DNA from: JTS-RE94 sp041750795 | GTDB lineage: Bacteria; Planctomycetota; Planctomycetia; Pirellulales; PALSA-1355 | Length of the DNA stretch: 64,000 bases | NCBI GenBank assembly: GCA_041750795.1 | Contig: JBGSYQ010000064.1 | Location: 1 to 64,000 of the forward strand | Reading direction: 5' to 3' | In this document: piece after piece, positions 26,774-35,832 of the stretch | How the letters are laid out: each line of letters begins with the position of its first letter | Position numbering within the stretch: the stretch's first letter is position 1 | The notes under the pieces: model-generated | Databases searched by the model: none | What the model was told of the DNA's origin: nothing | Seen by the model: the letters and a program-made list of their open reading frames with translations, nothing else | Position numbers and translations under genes: made by a program

Positions 26774-27345
26774 GCTTTGCCCTCCACTTGGCGCCGGGCC
26801 TCGTTGAGCATCTTCATCCACGCGCCGATGTAGTGCCCGTGATCGTGATAGGTGCGCCCGCTCACCAGGTTGCCGTCGATGACGCAGGGCTCGTTGACGA
26901 AGATGCCGCCGCACACCTCGAGGTCGAACTGGCACTTGGGCACCGTGGCCATGCGGCGCCCCTTGACGCAGCCGGCACGGGCCGGAATCTCCACCCCGTG
27001 GCAGACGCTGGCGATCGGCTTGTTGGTTTCGAAGAAATGCCGCGTGATGCGCAGCAGATCTTGATCCTCGCGGATATACTCCGGTGCTCGCCCGCCGCTG
27101 AAAAAGATGCCGAGATAGTCCGCCGGATCGACGTCGGCAAAGCGCACGTCCGCTTCGATCGTGTAGCCTTCCCATTCCTTGGTGATGGTCCAGCCCGGCT
27201 TCACTTCGTGCAACACCATCTGATAGCGGCGCTTTTCCGGAGCGGCCACCACCGGCACAAAGCCGTCCTCCTGCAAGCGATAGTAGGGATACAGCGTGTC
27301 CACCGTTTCGGTGGCATCGCCGACGACGATCAGCACCTGGTTCAT
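26770..27345 (-). CDS. DJ-1/PfpI family protein
   Basis: The protein has 191 residues. The nucleophile elbow is IASVCHGVE with C115 and H116; E13 (ATETVDTLYP) is at the place of the conserved Glu that tunes the cysteine. FFSGGRAPEYIRED and a final MKMLNEARR helix are characteristic of the PfpI branch. Possible roles are deglycation, glyoxalase or protease-like activity; sequence alone does not decide. ATG at 27345 gives MNQVLIVVGD, the normal first strand. Its stop overlaps the start of a 60-residue exported protein by four bases. Confidence 0.9.
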   Translation of the reverse strand: MNQVLIVVGDATETVDTLYPYYRLQEDGFVPVVAAPEKRRYQMVLHEVKPGWTITKEWEGYTIEADVRFADVDPADYLGIFFSGGRAPEYIREDQDLLRITRHFFETNKPIASVCHGVEIPARAGCVKGRRMATVPKCQFDLEVCGGIFVNEPCVIDGNLVSGRTYHDHGHYIGAWMKMLNEARRQVEGKA

Positions 27346-27493
27346 GACATGCAGGGGGCAGCAGGGAGGGCGGCACGAGGGCCGGAAGCGGGAAACGTTC
27401 AACTCGCACGCCAATGTAGCCGAATCGTGCGACAGGTGCCACAAGCGGGCAGCGGAAATGGGCCAACAGCCCGTCGAAGAACTCGACGGGCCG

Positions 27494-28579
27494 CTAGATA
27501 GCCGCGGGCTGTGTGGCGGGGGCGGGCTTGCCGTAGTGATAGCCTTGCGCCAGATCGAAGCCGAGCTGCGCGCAGACGTCGCCTTCGGCCTGGCACTCGA
27601 TGCCTTCGGCCAGCACCCGCACGCCCAGGTCGTGTGCCATGCGGACCAGCGTCTCCAGCATCTGCTGACGTTGAGCGGTCCCCTTGTGAATGTCGCGCAC
27701 CAGGCCGATATCGAACTTCAAGCAATCGGGCGGAACCTCGATCAGGTCGACGAGCCGGGCCTGGCCCGCGCCAAAGTCGTCGTACGCAAGCTGAATGTCC
27801 AACTCCTTGAGCGACCGGTGAAGCGCGAGCATCCTCTCCAAGTCGGTGATCGCGGCCTCGTGGATCTCGAGCGTCAGCGGCACGTTCGGCGCCACCTCAC
27901 GCAGCTCGACGAGCGACTCGACAAGTCCTTCCTCGGACAATTCCGCCGGGTGCGTGTTTAGAAAAAGGTTCGAGCCATCCGCCAGGTCCAGACCTTGCCG
28001 CACGCCTTCGTGACGAAACAGCCGGCTCAACGCGGATTCCAGCTTCAGCCGCGCCGCCACGGTAAACATCTGGGCCGGACTGCGCAGCCCGTCCAGCGAA
28101 CTGCGAGCCAGCACTTCATAGCCGACAGTCCCGCCCTCCGTCAGGTCGACGATCGGCTGATAGAAAGGCGTGGCTGCACCGGGCGTGAACAGCTTGTCGA
28201 ATTGACCGATCGACCACACCCAGTCGTTCGCATCGACCTGCATCGTCATGCCGGCATCGGCGGCCGACTGATTGGCGAGTCGAAACTCTTGATTGGCAAA
28301 GTGTACGACGTCGCCGTGCGCCAGCGGCGTATCGCATTGGATTTGATTGCCGTTGACGAACGTGCCGTTGCGACTGCCCAGGTCGCGGAGCACGAGCTTG
28401 CCCCCTTGCTCCCGGATTTCCGCGTGATCCTTCGATACCCCGACCCCCGTCAGACAGAACGACGCGCCGGCGCGGCGGCCGATGCGAAACGGCAGCGTAT
28501 TGATGGACACCTGTCGCAAGCTGGGAGGATCGCCCACAAGCCCTTCCAAGTACCAGGAGGAGGTCGGCCGTGATTCCAT
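27494..28579 (-). CDS. FHA-EAL protein, probable c-di-GMP phosphodiesterase
   Basis: The protein has 361 residues. FHA domain about 29-105: G34R35, S49, H52 and S69-R70-N71-G72, the residues that read phospho-threonine. EAL domain about 137-355: E155 in EVL (EAL variant), N208, E238, D267-D268 in AYDDFGAG, K288, E325 in AEGIE and Q345. The full metal and base set of active EAL enzymes therefore seems intact, so it should hydrolyse c-di-GMP. The ATG at 28579 is preferred over an in-frame ATG at 28696. The gene lies 217 bases downstream of a Ser/Thr receptor kinase on the same strand; kinase and FHA reader are an expected pair. Confidence 0.9.
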   Translation of the reverse strand: MESRPTSSWYLEGLVGDPPSLRQVSINTLPFRIGRRAGASFCLTGVGVSKDHAEIREQGGKLVLRDLGSRNGTFVNGNQIQCDTPLAHGDVVHFANQEFRLANQSAADAGMTMQVDANDWVWSIGQFDKLFTPGAATPFYQPIVDLTEGGTVGYEVLARSSLDGLRSPAQMFTVAARLKLESALSRLFRHEGVRQGLDLADGSNLFLNTHPAELSEEGLVESLVELREVAPNVPLTLEIHEAAITDLERMLALHRSLKELDIQLAYDDFGAGQARLVDLIEVPPDCLKFDIGLVRDIHKGTAQRQQMLETLVRMAHDLGVRVLAEGIECQAEGDVCAQLGFDLAQGYHYGKPAPATQPAAI

Positions 28580-28796
28580 GTCGATGCTGCCTCGGCGCAA
28601 AGGTGCAGATGTGTCGTGCGATCGGAGGAATCCCTCCAAGAAATAGCCTAGCTCGCCCCGCGGCGCGCACAACGGCGCGATCGCTACGACCGCCACGATT
28701 GCACCGAAGAATCGGCGTCCAGGAAGACGTCGAGTGCTGGCGCGGCGAAAACGGTCGCCGCGCGCTCTCGAACCGCCGGCAGCAAAACCCAGCGCC

Positions 28797-31262
28797 CTAC
28801 TGTTCCGGTGCCGACCAGTGGTCGCCCCAGCCGGCGTAGAGGTCGGCCAGAAACTGCTGCCATGCCTCTTTGGTGCGCGACGGCGGAAACGGCTGCGGAG
28901 CCTCGGGCCGCACGGCCTCCCACACCACGTCGAACTGGGCCTCGTCCTTGATCTGGCCGATGCGCGGCGTCTTATAAGCGTGCCGCGTGGCAGGGTCGAT
29001 GCGCAGCGGGCCTTCGGGCGCCGCCATGTGTTGCTCGAGGATCTTCTGCCGAATCACCCGCACGTCGTCGGTTTTCGCCTCCTCGACGGCGTTGGCCCAG
29101 AGCTTCACGCCGACGTAGGCCGCTTCCATCGGATCGGTGACCACGCGCTGCGGACTGTAGCTCTTGTGAAACCGATCGACGAAGCCGATGTTCTCGGCCG
29201 AATCGATCGACTGAAAATAGTTCCAGGCCGCATAGTCGCCGACCATTTGTGACACGTTCATCAACCGCAGCTCTTGCTCGCCGATGCTGAAGGAGATGGT
29301 GGGCAACTGCTCCGGAGTAATGCCGGCAGCGCGCAGCTCCTTGAAAAAAGGAATATTTGAGCTGCCGTTGATCGTGTTGACGATCACGTCGGCGCGGCTG
29401 GACAGGATCTGCTCGACGATCGGCTTGACGTCGAAGCTGCCCAACGGCAGATAAGCCTCGCCGACGACCTCGGCGTTCATTTCATCCAACGTATCGTTGA
29501 TGATGGCGTTGGCCGCTCGCGGAAATACATAGTCGGAGCCCACCAGAAAGAAACGCCGCTTGCCCAGAAAGGCAAACGCCCAGCGTATGGCCGGAATGAT
29601 CTGTTGATTCGGCGTGGCGCCCAGGTAGAGAACGTTCGGAGACTCTTCCAGGCCTTCGTACTGGACCGGATACACGAGCAAACCGTCGTGACGCTCGAAT
29701 ATGGGCACCACGGTCTTGCGACTGGCCGACGTCCAGCAGCCGAACACCGTGCTGATCTTGTCCTCGTTGAGCAGTCGACGCGCTTCGCGCGCGAACACCT
29801 CGGGGTCGGATCGTCCATCGCGCACCACGGCCTCGACCGGCCGCCCCAGCACGCCGCCGGCTTCGTTCAACTCGTCCACCGCCAACAGCGCAGCGTCCAC
29901 GACGGGCGACTCGCTCTCGGCCATGGTGCCGGTGATCGAGTGCAGGATGCCGATGCGGATCGGCGGGCCCGTCGGAACCGGCGCTGCGGCGGGCAAAACG
30001 CCGGCAACGGAAGCTGCCGACGCAACCGCCGAATCGGACGGCGGCCGCCGCAAGAACCATGCAAACGCCCCCACTGCCAAGAGCACCGCGACTGCGGTGG
30101 CTGCCCCCAACAACAAGCCGACGGATTTGGACTGTCGCGGCGCATGGCTCGGCTGTGCCATCGGCGGCGGCATCAGGGGCTGTGCGTGCGTGCCCGATTG
30201 GCTGGGCAGCGTGACGTTGACGCCCGAAACCGTGGCTAGCAGCGCCTCGAGATCGGCCAGCATTTCGCCGGCGTGCTGATAGCGGTCTTCCGGCAGCTTG
30301 GCCATGGCCCGCGCCACGATCTGCGTGCAGGCCGCGGGAATGCGCGAATTAATGGCGCGCGGATCGAGGGACGGCCCGTTGCAGTGTGCGTACATCACCT
30401 GCACGATGCTGCCCATGCTGTCGTAGGGATTGATGCCCGTGAGCATGCAGTAGTAGGTGGCGCCGAGCGAATAGATGTCGCTGCGATGATCGATCGGACG
30501 GGCCTCGCACTGCTCGGGACTCATGAAGTAGGGAGTGCCGACGATCTTGCCGGCCTGGGTCACTTGGCGCGCATGATCGATTGCCTGCCGGGCGAGCCCG
30601 AAGTCGGCGATCTTGATCGTGGCGTCTTGCGTGTACAGCAGATTGGCCGGCTTGATATCGCGATGAACCATGCCGGCGGCATTGGCGGCCGCCAATCCGC
30701 GGCAAGCGTCGGCCGTGACGCGCGTGGCGTCGTACACGGACAGGTGGCCGGTTCGCTCCATCTGATCGGCGACGCTGCCGCCACTGACGTACTCCATCAC
30801 CAGGTAGTAGTGCTCGCCCTCTTGCCCCACCTCATAGATTGCCACGGTGTTGGGATGGTTGAGCTTGCCGGCCGCTTTGGCCTCCGAAAGAAATCGTTGC
30901 AGGTTGACCGAGTTCTCTGAGACCAGGTCGGGCAACAACTTGACGGCGACTTCGCGGTCGATCACCTCGTCGTAGCCGCGGTACACCACGCCCATGCCGC
31001 CCACGCCCAGCACGCCACGAATCTCATACCGCCCGAGGCGCTTGCAGACCCAGGCATCGATCGCAGCTTGCCGCGATTCGCCGCCGACCGTGGGCGAGCG
31101 CGACGAGGTGTCGCTCGACAGGTACTGCGTCTCCCCCAGCGTGTCCTCGCTCGACGGCAGATCGGGCGGTGAAGCGGCAGGCGCATCGGGCGCATCGGGC
31201 GCGCGATTCGGCTGCGGATCGGCGCCGGGAGGTGTCGGATCGGGACGGTTCGTGGCCGCCAT
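28797..31262 (-). CDS. Transmembrane Ser/Thr protein kinase with extracytoplasmic UrtA-like substrate-binding domain
   Basis: The protein has 821 residues. After a Pro/Ser/Thr-rich N-terminus (1-75) the kinase domain covers about 79-345: glycine loop GVGGMGVVY, K108 (VAVK), catalytic loop HRDIKPANLL with D202, DFG at 220-222 and SPEQ. A Pro-rich stretch leads to a membrane helix at about 381-404. Residues 434-821 match the urea/short-chain-amide binding proteins (UrtA/AmiC type): ILHSITGTMAESESPV, ELNEAGGVLGRPV, FGCWTSASRKTVVPIFE, YPVQYEGLEESPNVLYLGA and NQQIIP. It should bind a small amide outside and signal to the kinase inside. ATG at 31262 (MAATN) is taken as start. This fusion is known as an annotated architecture in planctomycetes; its ligand and targets are not. 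Confidence 0.92.
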   Translation of the reverse strand: MAATNRPDPTPPGADPQPNRAPDAPDAPAASPPDLPSSEDTLGETQYLSSDTSSRSPTVGGESRQAAIDAWVCKRLGRYEIRGVLGVGGMGVVYRGYDEVIDREVAVKLLPDLVSENSVNLQRFLSEAKAAGKLNHPNTVAIYEVGQEGEHYYLVMEYVSGGSVADQMERTGHLSVYDATRVTADACRGLAAANAAGMVHRDIKPANLLYTQDATIKIADFGLARQAIDHARQVTQAGKIVGTPYFMSPEQCEARPIDHRSDIYSLGATYYCMLTGINPYDSMGSIVQVMYAHCNGPSLDPRAINSRIPAACTQIVARAMAKLPEDRYQHAGEMLADLEALLATVSGVNVTLPSQSGTHAQPLMPPPMAQPSHAPRQSKSVGLLLGAATAVAVLLAVGAFAWFLRRPPSDSAVASAASVAGVLPAAAPVPTGPPIRIGILHSITGTMAESESPVVDAALLAVDELNEAGGVLGRPVEAVVRDGRSDPEVFAREARRLLNEDKISTVFGCWTSASRKTVVPIFERHDGLLVYPVQYEGLEESPNVLYLGATPNQQIIPAIRWAFAFLGKRRFFLVGSDYVFPRAANAIINDTLDEMNAEVVGEAYLPLGSFDVKPIVEQILSSRADVIVNTINGSSNIPFFKELRAAGITPEQLPTISFSIGEQELRLMNVSQMVGDYAAWNYFQSIDSAENIGFVDRFHKSYSPQRVVTDPMEAAYVGVKLWANAVEEAKTDDVRVIRQKILEQHMAAPEGPLRIDPATRHAYKTPRIGQIKDEAQFDVVWEAVRPEAPQPFPPSRTKEAWQQFLADLYAGWGDHWSAPEQ

Positions 31263-31609
31263 GCACGCACTCGTAAAGGTCTGAGTTGGATTGCAGCGCC
31301 GGTGCCGCCAGCCTTTCGAGATCCGGCGGCCGCAGCAAGCGTTCAACGCCGACAAATCATTGGAAAAATCCTGCTGCAATCGGTACGCCAAGTATAGCGT
31401 GCATCGGCCGATCGGGCGATGACGGCTCGCCGCACCTTGACGGCTCGCCCGCGAACACTCGTCGCCGCTAATATGACTACGACAGAAGTCCCGCTATGTG
31501 CGGGATGCGCCAGGAAAATGGTCGGCCTGTAGCGGAAGTTGCTATCGTGCGGGCGGTGGGCCACTATGATGAGACCACTGTCTGCGAAAACCGGGACGAT
31601 CCACCGCCG
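31263..31609. other. Divergent intergenic region with an 11-bp direct repeat
   Basis: About 350 bases lie between the divergent kinase and oxoamine-synthase genes. GACGGCTCGCC occurs at 31421-31431 and again at 31439-31449, 18 bases apart start to start. No convincing promoter pair was found. The reading frames that run into it from both sides have no protein-like composition. Confidence 0.4.
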
Positions 31610-32836
31610 ATGTCACACTCCGCCGCTAGCTCCGCCGAGTCCGATCGGGCCTCCGGCCCCTGGACGATGGATGCCCCACCGGGCGCCGAAACCGTGGTCA
31701 ACGGGCGGCGCGTCCTCTACTTTGCCGGCACCGGTTACCTCGGCCTGCAGTCGCACCCCGCACTGGTTGCCGCAGCTCACGACGCGCTGGCGCGATTCGG
31801 CATCCACACCGCCACCAGCCGCAACGGCTATGGCACTTGCCCCCCGGTGCGCGAGGTGGAGCGGCGCGCGGCCGAATGGCTCGGGGTCGAGGACGCCGTC
31901 TACCTGGTGAGCGGCTACGCTGGCAACACGGCCGTGACGGCCACCTTGTCGGGCACGATCGACTGCGCGCTGATCGACGAGCATGCGCACGAATCGCTCT
32001 ACGAGTCGATGCGCAGCCTTGAGTCGCTCGCACAGCCGCCCATCGTGTTTCGACATTGCGACGCGGAACATCTCGGCCAACTGCTCGCGCGGCACGCCTC
32101 CGCTGGCCAGCGTCCCTTGGTATTGACCGACGGGCTATTCGCCGTGAGTGGTCACCTGGCGCCGTTGGACCGTTATCTGCAAGTACTCCAACAATTCAAC
32201 GGCGCGGCGCTGTTGGTCGACGACGCGCACGGGCTTGGCGTCTTGGGAGCGGCGGGGCGAGGCAGCATGGAACTTGCCGGCGTAACGCCGGAAACCGTGA
32301 ATCGCGAAATCGACGAGATCGCAACCGGGCCGCGCGTGTACCACACGGCCACGCTCAGCAAGGCCATTGGTGGCCACGGGGGTGTGGTGGCTGGCTCCCG
32401 CAAGTTCCTCGACCGCGTGCGCAACGCCAGTGGTTGGTTCCGCGGGTCCAGCGCGCCGGCGGCCCCCGTTGCGGCAGCAACGTCCAAAGGGTTGGAGCTG
32501 GCCATGGCAATGCCCTCGCTGCGAGAGTCGCTGGGACGGAACGTGCTCCAACTGCGGCGGGCGCTTGGGGAACTGGGGCTGCCCGTCGAATCGAGTCCAG
32601 CGCCAATCGTGGGACTGCGACTGGCAAGCGCTGCCGCGATGCAGCAAGTACACCGACGGCTGGCCGAGGCGGACGTCCTGATCGGTTATACCCGCGACTA
32701 TGCCGGCGCCGGACCCGATGGTATGCTGCGAATCGCCGTGTTCGCCACCCACACGCCCCAGATGGTCGAGCGACTGATTGCCGCGCTGCGAGAAGCTTTA
32801 CTTCGCACTGGGCTAGACGAGGTGCACCGAACGTGA
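31610..32836 (+). CDS. Alpha-oxoamine synthase (8-amino-7-oxononanoate synthase/KBL-like), PLP enzyme
   Basis: The protein has 408 residues of fold-type I PLP enzyme. K251 in TATLSKAIGGHGG is the Schiff-base lysine; D204-D205-A-H207 (LLVDDAHGLGVLG) binds the cofactor; FAGTGYLGLQSHP and SRNGYGTCPPVREVE are the usual N-terminal motifs. The family condenses an acyl-CoA with an amino acid: BioF, KBL, serine palmitoyltransferase, ALAS and others. No other biotin gene is nearby, so BioF is not assigned. The stop TGA overlaps the GTG of the following serine-hydrolase gene. Confidence 0.88.
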   Translation: MSHSAASSAESDRASGPWTMDAPPGAETVVNGRRVLYFAGTGYLGLQSHPALVAAAHDALARFGIHTATSRNGYGTCPPVREVERRAAEWLGVEDAVYLVSGYAGNTAVTATLSGTIDCALIDEHAHESLYESMRSLESLAQPPIVFRHCDAEHLGQLLARHASAGQRPLVLTDGLFAVSGHLAPLDRYLQVLQQFNGAALLVDDAHGLGVLGAAGRGSMELAGVTPETVNREIDEIATGPRVYHTATLSKAIGGHGGVVAGSRKFLDRVRNASGWFRGSSAPAAPVAAATSKGLELAMAMPSLRESLGRNVLQLRRALGELGLPVESSPAPIVGLRLASAAAMQQVHRRLAEADVLIGYTRDYAGAGPDGMLRIAVFATHTPQMVERLIAALREALLRTGLDEVHRT

Positions 32837-34551
32837 AAGTACGACGAGCCTACCGAAAGTGGTTGTTCTGCCTGAGTTGCACGTGCCTGCTGATCCTCGC
32901 GCCGTGGGGCGCGACGACCGCGGCGCTCGACCTGGATTCCGCCAAGGCTCGCTATGCCGCGATCGTCGAGGCAGAGCTTGCCCGCGACGTTGCACCAGGG
33001 GTGTCGGTGGCGTGGATCGTCGACGGCCAGACCGTACACGCGGCCGGCTATGGGCTGGCCGATCGGCGCGCCAACATCCCGGCGACCGCCGACGCGATTT
33101 ACCGGGCGGGTTCGATTTCCAAGCTGTTCAATGCCTTGGCGGCCGTGCAATTGGTCGAGCAAGGCCAGCTCGACCTGGACGCGCCGATCGAGCAGGCCCT
33201 GCCCGAGTTTCGAATCGTTGTGCCGTTTGCCAATGCCGGGCCGATTACGGCGCGGCAGTTGTTGTGTCACCGTTCGGGCATGATTCGCGAGTCGCCCGTC
33301 GGCGGATATCTGGACAACCGGCAACCCACGGTGCAGGCGACGATCGCCAGCGTGGGCGATTGCGTGCTGGTCAATCCGCCGAACACGAAGACGCGCTATT
33401 CGAACGTCGGACCGACGATCGTCGGCCGCGCGATCGAAGTGCAGACAGGCCGTGATTACGCCGACTATCAGCAACAGCACGTTCTGGGGCCCCTTGGCAT
33501 GGCCAGCTCGGCCTGGCGGATGAACGACGCGCTGCGGCCTCGGCTGGCCAAGGGCGAGATGCGCGTGGCGTGCGGCAACGATATCTTCAGCTATGAACCC
33601 GCGCCCGAGTTCGAGTTGGGGACGCTTCCCGCGGGCAACCTCTACACCACGGCACCCGACCTGGCTCGCTTTGCCAGCTTCGTCATGGGAAGCGCGTCCA
33701 GGTCGGAATTATCGCCACCGCTGGTGAAACGAGAATCGCTGGACCTGATGCTCCGTGTGCAGTTGACGAACGACGGCACCGGATTCGGCCTGGGATTCTT
33801 CGTGAATCGGTATCGCGGGCACAAAACGGCGCAGCACATGGGCGCCGTTTATGGATTCACGACGTCGATCGTGGTGTTGCCTGCTGAGCGAATCGGCGTA
33901 GTGGTCTTGTCGAATGTCGATATCGGGATGGCGCCGGTGCGGCGGCTGAGCGAGGCGGCGCTCGACCTGCTGCTGGAGGCCGTGCTCGGCGAAACTCCGC
34001 CAACACCGCCAGCAACCGTGGAACTCGCCAGCGAAAACCTGGCCGAGTTCGTCGGCGATTATGAGTCCGAGAGCTATTGGGCCCGAACGTTCGTTGAGCA
34101 CGGCAAGCTGCGCTGCCTGCTCTCGGGCCAGCGCCTCGACCTTACACCCGTGGGGCCCACCAGGTTTCTGGCCGATGGCCGGATGATGTCGCAAAGCGAG
34201 TTTGAGTTTCAGCGAAACGGAAATGGAATCGTCGCGGCGCTCAAGGCGGCGGGACAGTCATTTCGCCGTGTCGATCCCAACCAGGTGCCCGCCGCGCCGG
34301 CGGGTTGGCGGCGTCTACTGGGCAGCTATGGCCTGCGGTTCATCCCGCTGATCGTTTCCATACGCCACGGTCACCTGTATGCGTCGGTGGAAAACGAGTA
34401 CGACTATCGTTTGACGCCGGTCAACCGCGTCACCTTCGCTTTGCCGAGCGGCATGTACAGCGACGAGCAGATTGTGTTCCAGGAGGATGCAGCGGGTAAC
34501 GTGGCAGGCGTCGTGATGGCCAACATGGTTCTGCCGCGGCGCGACGACTGA
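32833..34551 (+). CDS. Exported serine hydrolase, beta-lactamase class C/esterase family
   Basis: The protein has 572 residues. The start is placed at GTG 32833, which overlaps the preceding stop (GTGA) and yields a signal peptide (KWLFCLSCTCLLILAPWG). The catalytic motifs are S94-I-S-K97, Y189-S-N191 and H335-M-G337 in place of KTG. That set is typical of class C-like peptidases and esterases and not of true resistance enzymes. A C-terminal region of about 180 residues (from roughly 390) resembles the extra beta domains found in this family. Coupling to an acyl-CoA condensing enzyme is unusual and may reflect shared lipid metabolism. Confidence 0.88.
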   Translation: MKVRRAYRKWLFCLSCTCLLILAPWGATTAALDLDSAKARYAAIVEAELARDVAPGVSVAWIVDGQTVHAAGYGLADRRANIPATADAIYRAGSISKLFNALAAVQLVEQGQLDLDAPIEQALPEFRIVVPFANAGPITARQLLCHRSGMIRESPVGGYLDNRQPTVQATIASVGDCVLVNPPNTKTRYSNVGPTIVGRAIEVQTGRDYADYQQQHVLGPLGMASSAWRMNDALRPRLAKGEMRVACGNDIFSYEPAPEFELGTLPAGNLYTTAPDLARFASFVMGSASRSELSPPLVKRESLDLMLRVQLTNDGTGFGLGFFVNRYRGHKTAQHMGAVYGFTTSIVVLPAERIGVVVLSNVDIGMAPVRRLSEAALDLLLEAVLGETPPTPPATVELASENLAEFVGDYESESYWARTFVEHGKLRCLLSGQRLDLTPVGPTRFLADGRMMSQSEFEFQRNGNGIVAALKAAGQSFRRVDPNQVPAAPAGWRRLLGSYGLRFIPLIVSIRHGHLYASVENEYDYRLTPVNRVTFALPSGMYSDEQIVFQEDAAGNVAGVVMANMVLPRRDD

Positions 34552-34579
34552 TCGAATCAGCGCGCCCCCCTGCTCTGGC

Positions 34580-35761
34580 ATGCAAACTCTCATTTCCAGC
34601 GACGACGCCTGGCTGCTGTGGTCCGTAATCCTGGCCGGCGTGGCGCTGAGCATCTATCTCGAGCAAACCTTCACTTGGGCCGCCAGGCTGAGCGGGCCGG
34701 TGTTGGCGCTGCTGATGGCGATGGTGCTGGCCAACTTGCGGATTATGCCGCCCGCGTCGCCGGTGTACGACACGGTGCAAGACAGCCTGGTGCCGCTGGC
34801 GCTGCCGTTGTTGTTGTTCCGCGCCAATGTATTTCACATCGTGCGCTCGACCGGCTGGCTGTTCGTGGCGTTCAACCTGGCAGGTGTCGGCACGGTGGCA
34901 GGCGCCATCACTGCCGGCGCGGCATTGCACCGCTCGGTGGAGCACACGCCCGAGGTGGCCGCCATCATGACGGGCAGCTATATCGGCGGCGGCGTAAATT
35001 TCTTTGCCGTCAAGCAATCCTATCAATTGAGCGAGAACGTGACCGGGCCCCTGCTGGTGGCCGACAACTTCATCATGGCCGGGATGTTCGTCACGCTGCT
35101 GCTGATCTGCGGCAGTCGCTGGGCGCGGCGATGGTATCCGCACCCGCACACGGCCGACGCCGTCGACAGCCGCAAGCTGGCGGCCGAGCATTGGCGCGCC
35201 AAGGAAATCTCGCTGTTGGATATCGCCGCCGCAATGGCCATTGCCGTGGCTGTGGTCACACTCGCCCAGTGGTCGTCGTCGTGGCTCGCGCATGCCTTGG
35301 GCAACTCTACGGTCGGGCAGATTGCCGGCAATCGATTCATTCACATCACGGCCTGGTCGACACTGCTGGCCACGACGTGCGGTTCGATCTTGTCGCGCAT
35401 TCGCGGCGCGGACGAGATCGGCGCGTATTTGTTGTACGTCTTTCTGTTCGTGATCGGCCTGCCCGCCGACTTGCGACAGGTGATCCTGCACGTGCCCCTG
35501 CTGTTCGCGTTCTGCCTGATCATGGCCCTGGTGAACCTGATCGTGACGTTCGCCGCCGGAAAGCTGCTGCGGCTGAACCTGGAACACGTGGCGCTGGCGG
35601 TCAACGCCACGCTGGGCGGACCGACGTCGGCCGCCGCCATGGCCATTGCCATGGGCTGGTCGAAGCTGGTGCTGCCCGCGCTGCTGGTGGGGATTTGGGG
35701 ATACTCGATCGGCACCGCCGTGGGACTGACCGTGGGCGAGATGCTGCGGGCGTGGCTCTGA
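34580..35761 (+). CDS. DUF819 family membrane protein (YjcL-like)
   Basis: The protein has 393 residues with about 10-12 membrane helices and no signal peptide. MTGSYIGGGVNFFAVKQSY, VADNFIMAGMFVTLLLICGS and LALPLLLFRANVFHI are motifs of the DUF819 family, integral membrane proteins related in fold to anion or sodium symporters but without settled function. It follows the serine-hydrolase gene by 28 bases and may share its transcript. Confidence 0.9.
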   Translation: MQTLISSDDAWLLWSVILAGVALSIYLEQTFTWAARLSGPVLALLMAMVLANLRIMPPASPVYDTVQDSLVPLALPLLLFRANVFHIVRSTGWLFVAFNLAGVGTVAGAITAGAALHRSVEHTPEVAAIMTGSYIGGGVNFFAVKQSYQLSENVTGPLLVADNFIMAGMFVTLLLICGSRWARRWYPHPHTADAVDSRKLAAEHWRAKEISLLDIAAAMAIAVAVVTLAQWSSSWLAHALGNSTVGQIAGNRFIHITAWSTLLATTCGSILSRIRGADEIGAYLLYVFLFVIGLPADLRQVILHVPLLFAFCLIMALVNLIVTFAAGKLLRLNLEHVALAVNATLGGPTSAAAMAIAMGWSKLVLPALLVGIWGYSIGTAVGLTVGEMLRAWL

Positions 35762-35832
35762 CGGCGTGGCTATGACAACGGGCCGAGGGCGACGCTCCGG
35801 CGAGAATCCCGCGCGGCTGCGTTTTCGCAATG

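Noticed and set aside
32056..32832. N-terminal extension of the serine hydrolase
   Set aside because: Open frame inside the oxoamine-synthase gene with Arg-rich sequence; the signal peptide begins at GTG 32833.
31610..32836. Assignment as bioF
   Set aside because: The family is right, but no other biotin genes are near and the neighbour is a serine hydrolase, so the acyl-CoA substrate cannot be named.
32833..34551. Beta-lactamase resistance gene
   Set aside because: It has SxxK and YxN but HxG in place of KTG and a large extra domain, which fits esterases or peptidases of the family.
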